Shown here: positions 1 through 5,299 of the stretch, piece after piece
Layout of the letters: every line of letters starts with the position of its first letter
How positions within the stretch are numbered: position 1 is the stretch's first letter
Position numbers and translations under genes: made by a program
NCBI GenBank assembly: GCA_029261955.1
Contig: JAJDAI010000168.1
Location: 1 to 5,299 of the forward strand
Direction: 5' to 3'
Source of the DNA: Deltaproteobacteria bacterium
GTDB lineage: Bacteria; Myxococcota_A; UBA796; UBA9615
Length of the DNA stretch: 5,299 nt
The notes under the pieces: generated by a model
The model's input: the letters and a program-made list of their open reading frames with translations, nothing else
Told to the model about the DNA's origin: nothing
Database searches by the model: none

Positions 1-956
1 TCCCACTGCTCGCCGTGCTCGGCGGCGATGGTGCGGGCCGAGTCCCAGAGCAGCGACCAGGAGTCGCCCGTCGCCGTCGCGCCGATGTCCGGCCCCGAGG
101 CCTCCCAGGTGTTGCCGTACAGGGGCAGGCCCAGCACGACCTGAGCCGCGTGCTCCGCGCCACCCCACTCGATGTAGTCCTGCACGGACCAGCGCAGCGA
201 TCGGCTGCCCCAGGGATCGCCGCTGTTGAGCGGGGCGGTGGGGCCCGGGTTCGAGAAGGAGCCGTGGAAGGCGTAGCCCATGATGAAGAGCACGTCGGCC
301 GACTCCATCACGACGTCGTAGTCCCAGGCGCCGGCCCAATCCACCGCGGGCGTCGCCATCGTCAGCAGGGAGCCCGGCTGCGCGGCGTCCAGCTCGACCC
401 GCAGCTCCTGCACGAAGGCGATGAGGTTGTCGCGGTCGACCAGCTGCACGCCCTCGTAGTCGATGTCGATGCCGTCGCCGCCGCCGTCGAGCATGGCCTG
501 CACGAGGTTGTCGATCACCGTGCTGCGGGCGCTCGGGTTGTCGAGCAGCTGGTGCACCTCGGTGCCGCCGAAGCGCGTGGTCGACAGGACGACGTCGACG
601 TCGGCGGCGTGCGCCGCGTCCACCAGCTGGTTCGCCGCGGCGTCGCCCCAGCCGTGGTCCGTGCCCAGGCTGCCGTCCGCGTTCGAGCCGACGGCGAAGA
701 AGGCCAGGATGTCGAGGCTCTCCCAGGGGATGTTCGTGGGCGCGACCCAGTAGGGCAGGTAGCCCATGACGGTCGGCCCGCCGGCGCTCCGCTCCTCCTT
801 GAGGGCGAGCTGTTCGGCCGAGGGCCCCTCGACGTCCGAGATCGCGAACGGCGGCGCGTCGGCGAACTGCTCCAGCATCTGCTGGTGCACGAAGGGGCTG
901 GTGGGCGTCGCGGCGGCGAGGAAGGGCAGCGCGGCGGCCAGGACCAGCCGCCTCAT
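1..956 (-). CDS. Secreted glycoside hydrolase family 18 protein (chitinase-like), 3' end outside window
   Basis: The first 318 residues are visible; the frame runs off the window at position 1 without a stop. The start ATG at 956 overlaps the stop of the upstream regulator (ATGA). Residues 1-17 form a Sec-type signal peptide: MRR, then a hydrophobic Leu/Ala stretch ending AAAT, with no lipobox cysteine, so a periplasmic or secreted location is likely. The GH18 barrel begins at VMGYLPYW (63-70). Strand 4 carries an intact catalytic motif, DGIDIDYE (161-168), with E168 as the expected proton donor and D164 and D166 as its partners. M226-G-Y228 fits the conserved Met-x-Tyr of strand 6, and LGLPLYGNTW (275-284) fits strand 7. 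Strand 8 and the usual terminal Trp lie outside the window. GH18 enzymes cleave beta-1,4 GlcNAc polymers such as chitin or peptidoglycan-like glycans through substrate-assisted catalysis. The exact substrate cannot be read here. The strand 3 segment (STTRFGG, 125-131) departs from the common SxGG form. The family call is secure; chitinase activity is not. Confidence 0.93.
   Translation of the reverse strand, partial: MRRLVLAAALPFLAAATPTSPFVHQQMLEQFADAPPFAISDVEGPSAEQLALKEERSAGGPTVMGYLPYWVAPTNIPWESLDILAFFAVGSNADGSLGTDHGWGDAAANQLVDAAHAADVDVVLSTTRFGGTEVHQLLDNPSARSTVIDNLVQAMLDGGGDGIDIDYEGVQLVDRDNLIAFVQELRVELDAAQPGSLLTMATPAVDWAGAWDYDVVMESADVLFIMGYAFHGSFSNPGPTAPLNSGDPWGSRSLRWSVQDYIEWGGAEHAAQVVLGLPLYGNTWEASGPDIGATATGDSWSLLWDSARTIAAEHGEQW
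953..956 (-). other. ATGA stop/start overlap coupling regulator and GH18 gene
   Basis: On the minus strand the four bases 956-953 read ATGA. ATG starts the GH18 gene and TGA ends the regulator gene. Upstream of this ATG there is only a weak G-rich stretch (CTGGGGCAAG) and no good Shine-Dalgarno at ideal spacing. Translation of the hydrolase is therefore probably coupled to termination on the regulator frame. The signal peptide starting exactly here supports the chosen start. Confidence 0.85.
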
Positions 957-3346
957 CGGCGCTTGCCCCAGAGGCTGCGCAGCACGCCGCTCTTGGTCTG
1001 CGTCGTGCTGCTGTCGTCCTGGGCCCGGCTCGCCACCTGCTGCTTCGCCCAGGGGTTGTTCGGCTGCACGCGAGCCAGACGGCGCGCCGCCGCGTGCGCC
1101 CGTTCGTCGCCCGCATCCGCGAGCATGCGCGCCCGGGCCTCCAAGGCGGCGTCGTGCTCCGGCTGGAAGGCGAGCGCGAGGTCGACCCACTCGAGCGCCT
1201 TGCCCAGGGTGCGTTGGTCGGCTCGCGAGCCGGCGTGCCGGCACCAGCCGAGGGCCGCGAGCACGGCGGGATCGGAGGGGTAGCGGCCGCGCAGTTCGTC
1301 GAAGAGGCGGTAGGCGGCGTTCGTTTCGTTCTGGCTCATGGCCTTGTGCGCGCGGCGGAACTTCTCGCCCTCCACCGCGCCGAAGCGCTCCGACTCCCGT
1401 TCGACGTAGCCGCGAACCCCCAGGCCGGGGTACCAGGCGCCCTCGTTCAACTCCGGGGGCAGGTCGTCGGGCAGCAGGCTGGGGATGCCGCCGCTGCCGG
1501 CCGCCGTGCTCTCGGCGCGCGCGAGCTTCTCGTCGTAGGCGGCGCGACGCCCCGGGTCGCTGAGCTCGTCGAAGGTGCGGACCAGGCGGGTCAGCAGCTC
1601 CTTGGCCTGGCGGCGCACGTCGCCCTGGACCTCGATGCCGAGGTTGCGGAGCCGGTAGCGGGGCGCGAGCTTCTGGTAGGCGGCATCCACCTCGGCCGCC
1701 GTGGCGTCGGGCTCGATGCCCAGGAAGCCGTAGTGGTCGAGGTCGATCCGCGTGACGTAGTCGCGGATGATCGCGGTGTTCGGGTCCGGCGCCGACTCGG
1801 CCGACTTCGCGGTCGGCGGCTCGCCGAGCGCCTCGTTCATGCGGTCGACGACGCTGCGGTCGATGCGGCGTGTCTCCAGCGAGGCCTGGGGCCTCGGCGG
1901 CGCCTTGAGCGCGGGGCTGCCAGGCACGCTGCGCAGACGACCGGGGCGACGGCCTCCCGCGGGGGCGCGGGCGGGGCGCGGCGAGTCGGAGAGGGCGACC
2001 AGGCCGGCGTTCAGCAGGAACCAGAGCACCCGCTCGGTCTCGGGCTCGGCGCCGAAGCTCGCGCGGATCTCCGAGAGGCTGCGCGGGCGCAGCATGAACT
2101 CGCCGAGGTTGCGCAGGGTGGACGTCGATGCGACGTAGCCGAAGAGGCGGTTGAAGGTGCGCGTGCGGCCGAGCAAGCGCTCGTCGAGGCCGGTCAGCGC
2201 GCCCTCCGCGACCGACAAGGGCACGTGCTTCTCGAGCCCCGCGCACATGGAGCGGATCGGGTTGACCTCGTAGACGGGCTTGCTGCCCGCGAAGTCGTCA
2301 CCGGGCTGAAACTCGAAGCGGCCACCGTGGCCGAGGCCGTCCCGCACGGCGGCTGCCACCCAGGACTCCAGGAGCGGCGGGAGCTCCGCGGCCCTCACGA
2401 GCCCGAGCTCCACCAGCCCCTTGCGGATGTTGCCGCCGCGGCTCTGGTGCCAGCTGCGCAGCTCCTCGAGCCGATCGGCTCGCAGGACCCCTTCGTCCGC
2501 GAGGAAGCGCGGCAGGCCGTCCATGGCGTCGCTGCACTCGACCCAGATCGGGTAGCCGTTGAGCAGGAAGACCGTCCGCACCCCCCGACCCGAGGCCAGG
2601 ATCAGGCGCCCGCTGCTGTGGGAGTGGAAGAGCGTGGTGAGGATGCGAACGTAGTGCTCCGCGTCCATCGCGCCGCTCTGCGGCACGCGTCGGCCGGACT
2701 CCGCGGGCAGGAAGCTGTCCAGCGGCTCCGCGCTCGGCGCGGGCTGGCGCATCACCGCCGGGATCTCGCTCATGGAGGGCGGGACGGGGGGCGCGGGCGC
2801 AGCGGTCCGGGGCGGGGCCGCCGGTTCGGGGCCTCGGACCTTCGGGAAGTCGGCGGAGGGGACGTCGACCGCCGATCGCGTCGCCGCGGTCTGGGGCTTC
2901 GCCGCGGGCGGGGCGCTGGGGGCGGCGTTGTGGACCTCCAGCAGCTGCCGCACGTCGGCGCGGCCGGACTCCGGGCTCGCCAGGATGTGGTCGATCCGGC
3001 GCCCGAGATCCAGCAGGGAGAAGGGCTTCGACAGGAAACCGACCACGCCGAGGCGCTTGATGTCGCGCTCGAAGAGCGCCTCACTGCGGTAGACCGCGCT
3101 CATGAGCAGGACCGGCACGTCGGCGCCGCTGGGTAGCGTGCGGATGGCCTCGAGCACCCGGATGCCGTGCACATTCGGCAGCATCACGTCGAGCAGCACG
3201 AGGTCGGCCGCGTGGGCGCGAAATGCCTCGATGCCGTCGGGCCCCGAGTGCACCATGCGCGGCGTCAGCCCCTGGAACTCCATGAGTTCAGCGAGCTGGC
3301 TTGCGAAGTGCTTGTCGTCTTCGACGATCAGGATGCGGCGGCCCAT
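953..3346 (-). CDS. Multidomain response regulator: REC - DUF4388 - degenerate J-like domain - TPR-like C-terminus
   Basis: This is a 797-residue cytoplasmic protein with no signal peptide or membrane segment. Residues 4-123 are a CheY-type receiver: acidic pocket E9-D10-D11, phosphoacceptor D53 in LLDVMLP, S83 at the Thr/Ser switch and K107 in SKP, all intact, so it should be phosphorylatable by a histidine kinase not seen here. Residues 130-225 are a Pro/Ala-rich linker. Residues 226-350 resemble DUF4388 (PATAN-like), with the SGRLIL and VFLLNGYPIWVE strands. Residues 355-455 look like the helical segment that often follows it (ERVLWFLLNAGLV). Residues 536-608 match a J-domain in spacing (HYGFLGIEPDATAAEVDAAY, then a DELSDPGRRAAYDE-type ending), but the HPD position reads R565-L566-R567. 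Residues 663-775 are TPR-like helices, and the protein ends in a basic tail, LWGKRR. There is no DNA-binding output domain I recognise, so a scaffold or signalling role is more likely than transcription control. The start is fixed by the receiver beginning at residue 4. No strong ribosome binding site precedes it. Confidence 0.92.
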   Translation of the reverse strand: MGRRILIVEDDKHFASQLAELMEFQGLTPRMVHSGPDGIEAFRAHAADLVLLDVMLPNVHGIRVLEAIRTLPSGADVPVLLMSAVYRSEALFERDIKRLGVVGFLSKPFSLLDLGRRIDHILASPESGRADVRQLLEVHNAAPSAPPAAKPQTAATRSAVDVPSADFPKVRGPEPAAPPRTAAPAPPVPPSMSEIPAVMRQPAPSAEPLDSFLPAESGRRVPQSGAMDAEHYVRILTTLFHSHSSGRLILASGRGVRTVFLLNGYPIWVECSDAMDGLPRFLADEGVLRADRLEELRSWHQSRGGNIRKGLVELGLVRAAELPPLLESWVAAAVRDGLGHGGRFEFQPGDDFAGSKPVYEVNPIRSMCAGLEKHVPLSVAEGALTGLDERLLGRTRTFNRLFGYVASTSTLRNLGEFMLRPRSLSEIRASFGAEPETERVLWFLLNAGLVALSDSPRPARAPAGGRRPGRLRSVPGSPALKAPPRPQASLETRRIDRSVVDRMNEALGEPPTAKSAESAPDPNTAIIRDYVTRIDLDHYGFLGIEPDATAAEVDAAYQKLAPRYRLRNLGIEVQGDVRRQAKELLTRLVRTFDELSDPGRRAAYDEKLARAESTAAGSGGIPSLLPDDLPPELNEGAWYPGLGVRGYVERESERFGAVEGEKFRRAHKAMSQNETNAAYRLFDELRGRYPSDPAVLAALGWCRHAGSRADQRTLGKALEWVDLALAFQPEHDAALEARARMLADAGDERAHAAARRLARVQPNNPWAKQQVASRAQDDSSTTQTKSGVLRSLWGKRR

Positions 3347-3357
3347 TGGCGGCCCAT
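3336..3357 (-). repeat. 11-bp tandem duplication of the regulator start-codon region
   Basis: The minus strand reads ATGGGCCGCCA (3357-3347) followed directly by ATGGGCCGCCG (3346-3336), 10 of 11 bases identical. The second ATG opens the regulator. The first ATG is out of frame by 11 bases and opens a 9-codon reading frame (MGRQWAAAS) that ends at TGA 3330-3328, inside the regulator gene. Either this is a recent slippage duplication, or the upstream ATG competes for ribosomes. Confidence 0.8.
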
Positions 3358-3366
3358 TGTAGAGGG

Positions 3367-3382
3367 CCGCGGGGCGCCGCGG
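3367..3382 (-). promoter_or_regulatory. GC hairpin in the lipoprotein-regulator gap
   Basis: CCGCGG (3382-3377), four loop bases and CCGCGG (3372-3367) form a six-pair, all-GC stem starting just one base past the lipoprotein stop codon. No T-run follows on the minus strand (it continues CCCTCTACAATG), so it does not look like a standard intrinsic terminator. It could act as an mRNA stabiliser or partial attenuator that sets the lipoprotein:regulator ratio, or be incidental in GC-rich DNA. Confidence 0.35.
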
Positions 3383-3383
3383 A

Positions 3384-4229
3384 TCAGAGGCTTGAACTGT
3401 CGTCGTCGTCGGAGGCGGAATCGTCGTCGTCGTCTGCCGAATCGTCGTCGTTCGCGGCGGAGTCGTCGTCGTCGGAGGCGGAATCGTCGTCGTCCGCCGA
3501 GTCGTCGTCGTCCGCGCTGTCGTCGTCGTCTGCGGAGTCGTCGTCGTCGGCGCTGTCGTCGTCGTCCGCGGAGTCGTCGTCGTCGGCGCTGTCGTCGTCG
3601 TCTGCGGAGTCGTCGTCGTCCCCGGCGGAGTCGTCGTCGTCGCCCGCGCTCAGCGAGTCGTAGCTCAACTCCACCTTGTAGCTGCCGCCCGCGCCCTCGT
3701 AGCAGGACACCTGGATGAGGTGGTCGACGCCCGACTGGACCAGCTCGAAGCCGACCTCCGGGGAGCTCAGCCCATTCTCCCAACCGATGAGGAAGCCGGA
3801 TCCGTTCAGGGCGAACTCCTCGGCCACCCAGAGGTAGCCGTCCAGGTCGCTGCTGCTCTCCCACTCGACCAGCAGGCGGACCTCGCGGTCGGCCGGCAGA
3901 CGGAAGCGCACCAGGTCCACGTCGTCGTAGGCGAAGTCGCCACAGGTCACTTCGCCGGCCACGCAGAAGCCCTCGTCGAAGGGCGTGCCGATGGACTGGG
4001 CGGTGTCCGCGTCGTCGTTGGGCTCGACCTCATCCAGGTTCGGCAGCACGTCGCAGAGGGACGCGGGGCCGGCGGAGTCGTCGTCGTCGGCCGCGTCGTC
4101 GTCGTCGGCCACGTCGTCGTCGTCGGCCGCGTCGTCGTCGTCGGCCGCGCTGTCGTCGTCGTCGCTTGCGGGGCATCCGACGAGGGGGGCGAGGAGCAGG
4201 AGCAGGAGCCAGGGGACCAGAGAGCGCAT
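3384..4229 (-). CDS. Acidic-repeat lipoprotein with a PPC-like domain
   Basis: 281 residues. A longer upstream open frame exists, but the start at 4229 is chosen for two reasons: GAGG lies six bases before this ATG, and the protein then begins with a textbook lipoprotein signal (MRSLVPW, a run of six Leu, lipobox LVGC) with lipidation at C19. Right after the cysteine come five DDDD blocks (23-51). Residues 59-190 form a compact, probably beta-sandwich domain that opens EVEPNDDADTA and continues VDLVRFRL, the pattern of bacterial pre-peptidase C-terminal (PPC) domains. It has four cysteines (59, 89, 96, 176), enough for two disulfides in the periplasm or outside the cell. Residues 197-281 are a second acidic tract with 13 Asp runs, mostly DDDDSA, ending SSSL. 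No catalytic motif is visible; the role may be adhesive, structural or Ca2+-associated (inference). Residue +2 is Pro, so inner versus outer membrane sorting cannot be decided. The gap of 37 bases to the regulator gene suggests co-transcription. Confidence 0.9.
   Translation of the reverse strand: MRSLVPWLLLLLLAPLVGCPASDDDDSAADDDDAADDDDVADDDDAADDDDSAGPASLCDVLPNLDEVEPNDDADTAQSIGTPFDEGFCVAGEVTCGDFAYDDVDLVRFRLPADREVRLLVEWESSSDLDGYLWVAEEFALNGSGFLIGWENGLSSPEVGFELVQSGVDHLIQVSCYEGAGGSYKVELSYDSLSAGDDDDSAGDDDDSADDDDSADDDDSADDDDSADDDDSADDDDSADDDDSADDDDSASDDDDSAANDDDSADDDDDSASDDDDSSSL
3399..3641 (-). repeat. C-terminal Asp-rich tandem repeat tract (13 units, mostly DDDDSA)
   Basis: An 18-bp unit (four GAC codons, one Ser codon, one Ala codon) covers lipoprotein residues 197-277 and contains 52 aspartates. 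The units after residue 204 are nearly perfect. Those near the C-terminus are diverged: a five-Asp run, an NDDD run, and SAS or SAAN spacers. Six consecutive units alternate TCC and AGC serine codons, so the DNA has a 36-bp higher-order period. The opposite strand reads as repeated GTC, giving spurious open frames. Confidence 0.92.
4071..4163 (-). repeat. N-terminal Asp-rich repeat tract next to the lipidated cysteine
   Basis: Five DDDD blocks (residues 23-51, 20 Asp) follow the lipidated cysteine after only three residues. The spacers are SAA, AA, VA, AA and SA, more variable in protein sequence than in the C-terminal tract. The block likely forms a flexible, highly charged tether between membrane anchor and folded domain. 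Confidence 0.88.
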
Positions 4230-4235
4230 CAAGTA

Positions 4236-4239
4236 CCTC
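4236..4239 (-). promoter_or_regulatory. Ribosome binding site that sets the lipoprotein start
   Basis: The minus strand reads CGAGGTACTTGATG: GAGG, a six-base spacer, then the ATG at 4229. This is good spacing for an anti-Shine-Dalgarno match and supports this ATG over the in-frame ATG 255 bases upstream, which lies inside the preceding gene. Confidence 0.75.
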
Positions 4240-4263
4240 GAACGCGGCGCGGGGCCGGGAGCA

Positions 4264-4301
4264 GTTCGGTCGAACGTGTCAGCAATGGAGGGCGCTGTCA
4301 A
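4264..4301 (-). promoter_or_regulatory. Candidate promoter and inverted repeat upstream of the lipoprotein gene
   Basis: In the 91-bp gap the minus strand contains a perfect TTGACA (4301-4296). A -10 at 17-bp spacing would be CACGTT, a poor match to TATAAT. That position overlaps an inverted repeat whose arms are GTTCG (4264-4268) and CGAAC (4271-4275), separated by two bases. A further CGAAC lies at 4239-4243. The arrangement could be a regulated promoter with an operator near the start of transcription, but the weak -10 leaves this tentative, and read-through from the upstream gene is also possible. Confidence 0.35.
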
Positions 4302-4320
4302 AGGCACCGTTGCGTCGATA

Positions 4321-5299
4321 TCACTCGGCGCCGGCCACCTCGATGAGCGCGCCCTCGGTCTTCTCGCGCCACTCGTCGATGCCGTTGTCCGCGCGGATGC
4401 GGTAGCGGGCGCTGCGGGACCAGCGGATGGGCACGGCGGTCTCGGGGTGGACCCAGACCTCCTCGTCGGCCGTGTAGCCCTCACCCTCGAGCTTGCTCGA
4501 GACCTGGAGGCAGTCGATGCCCAGGGTCTTCACCCAGCCGGTCGCCTCACTCGTGAACGAGATCGGGATCGGTCGCCCGTCGACCACGCGCACGTCCTCG
4601 CCGCGCCAGGTGTCTCCAGGCGCTCGCCCGCCGTCGCGGCCGGGATCGAAGAGGCGCCGCCTTCTGAGCAGGCCCTCGATCTCGGGGCCGATCATCTCGG
4701 GGCGCATGCCCCGGTTCGGCCCGTCGCGCAGCCAGCCCGCGTCCAGCACCTCGCCCTTCGTGTTGACCTTGAAGCGCATCGGCAGCCGCAGGTTGCTCAT
4801 GGCGAGCCGGTAGTAGAGGGGCAGCCCCCGGTCCATGGGCGGCACGTCGAGGCTGCGCACCAGCAGGTAGTGCCCCTCGGCGGCGTCACCGCGGTAGGAC
4901 CAGGTCTCTTCCCAGTCCACATTGAACTTCACCGGGGAGGTCATGCTCTGGCGCACGGCGTAGCGCGTCGTGATGGGGAGCGGGACCTGGCGGGCCAGGG
5001 TCGGCGGCTCCTCGACCTCGATCGGCGCGTCCTCGGCGTCGGGCTGCAGGCCGCTGCTCAGCACCCGCCCCCGGGAGGAGGCGCGCGCGCGCACGGCACG
5101 CTCCGCGTCGAGCTCCATGGACAGCTTGCGCACCAGGGCGCGGGCGTCGGGGATCGTCGCGGAGGCGATCTGCGCGTCGTCGAGGGCCGCCTCGCGGTCG
5201 CCGGCCTCCATGGAGTGCTCGGCGCGTGCCCAGCGAGCCTCCGCCAGATCGGGGCAGTGCTCGACCGCCTTGTCGATGGAGCCCTGGGCCGCCGCACCC
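4321..5299 (-). CDS. TPR-containing protein with a C-terminal beta-rich domain, 5' end outside window
   Basis: The frame is open to the window edge, so the visible 325 residues are the C-terminal part. An internal ATG at 5211 is possible, but the codons upstream of it are good protein (AVEHCPDLAEARWARAEHS), which with the next residues (MEAGDREAALDDAQIA) makes a plausible TPR helix pair with Ala at the packing positions. The real start is therefore upstream. Visible residues 30-70 continue as helix. From about residue 105 the sequence becomes beta-rich: VKFNVDWEETWSYRG, RFKVNTKGEVLDAGW, then PGDTW (227-231) and SEATGWVKTLGIDCLQVSS. A GDTW turn inside repeated long strands recalls DUF6263 or LolA-type half-barrels of periplasmic proteins, but I cannot confirm the family. 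No catalytic motif is seen. Whether the protein is exported depends on the missing N-terminus. It ends at TGA 4323-4321, 91 bases before the lipoprotein gene, on the same strand. Confidence 0.82.
   Translation of the reverse strand, partial: GAAAQGSIDKAVEHCPDLAEARWARAEHSMEAGDREAALDDAQIASATIPDARALVRKLSMELDAERAVRARASSRGRVLSSGLQPDAEDAPIEVEEPPTLARQVPLPITTRYAVRQSMTSPVKFNVDWEETWSYRGDAAEGHYLLVRSLDVPPMDRGLPLYYRLAMSNLRLPMRFKVNTKGEVLDAGWLRDGPNRGMRPEMIGPEIEGLLRRRRLFDPGRDGGRAPGDTWRGEDVRVVDGRPIPISFTSEATGWVKTLGIDCLQVSSKLEGEGYTADEEVWVHPETAVPIRWSRSARYRIRADNGIDEWREKTEGALIEVAGAE

Noticed and set aside
15..1283. Plus-strand frame opposite the GH18 gene
   Set aside because: The minus strand has an intact GH18 catalytic motif and signal peptide; the plus frame crosses two minus-strand genes and reads as Arg/Val/Gly-rich shadow protein.
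1094..3136. A 680-codon open frame on the plus strand opposite the regulator gene
   Set aside because: It is a GC-rich antisense shadow: the translation is low-complexity Arg/Gly/Ala/Val with no domain, while the opposite strand encodes clear receiver, DUF4388 and J-like modules.
3367..3382. Intrinsic transcription terminator after the lipoprotein gene
   Set aside because: The GC stem is not followed by a T-run on the minus strand and the next gene begins only 37 bases after the stop, so a full terminator is unlikely.
3399..3641. CRISPR array or non-coding satellite
   Set aside because: The 18-bp units have no unique spacers, stay in frame throughout and encode a consistent DDDDSA tail of a lipoprotein.
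3301..3663. Plus-strand frame encoding Ser-rich repeats (SSSSAES type)
   Set aside because: It is the reverse complement of the Asp-repeat codons of the lipoprotein. It has no signal peptide or folded part, and its repeat follows from the GAC runs.
4230..4484. An upstream extension of the lipoprotein frame starting at 4484
   Set aside because: The extra 85 residues are Arg/Pro/Ala-rich and overlap the preceding gene by over 160 bases. The internal ATG at 4229 has a ribosome binding site and a perfect lipoprotein signal peptide.
5209..5211. ATG at 5211 as the true start of the first gene
   Set aside because: The frame stays open to the window edge and the 29 upstream codons encode TPR-like helix that continues into the downstream helix, so the gene most likely starts outside the window.

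Overview
The window is GC-rich DNA in which every convincing gene lies on the minus strand, so transcription runs from high to low coordinates. It holds four genes. Two are cut by the window edges: the first gene in transcription order at its 5' end, and the last at its 3' end. Three traits point to a Myxococcota-like (former delta-proteobacterial) bacterium. These are the base composition, a response regulator with a DUF4388 domain, and a lipoprotein with runs of four aspartates separated by Ser-Ala. This placement is inference; no rRNA or marker gene is present.

In transcription order the layout is as follows. (1) 5299-4321: the C-terminal 325 residues of a protein with a TPR-like helical segment followed by a beta-rich domain of uncertain family. 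(2) 4320-4230: a 91-bp gap with a consensus-like -35 hexamer, a short inverted repeat and a good ribosome binding site. (3) 4229-3384: a 281-residue secreted lipoprotein with a PPC-like beta domain between two acidic repeat tracts, one next to the lipidated cysteine and a long one at the C-terminus. (4) 3383-3347: a 37-bp gap with a GC hairpin and an 11-bp duplication of the next start codon region. (5) 3346-953: a 797-residue multidomain response regulator (receiver, DUF4388, J-like domain without HPD, TPR-like C-terminus). (6) 956-1: a secreted family 18 glycoside hydrolase whose start codon overlaps the regulator's stop codon (ATGA).

Tight spacing suggests at least the lipoprotein, regulator and hydrolase are co-transcribed. 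The set joins two envelope or secreted proteins to a cytoplasmic phospho-responsive scaffold. No genetic link between their functions can be proved from sequence. The strongest oddities are the doubly Asp-repeat-flanked lipoprotein, the mosaic regulator with its degenerate J-domain, and the coupling of that regulator to a secreted GH18 enzyme. I saw no tRNA, rRNA, CRISPR array, transposase or phage gene.
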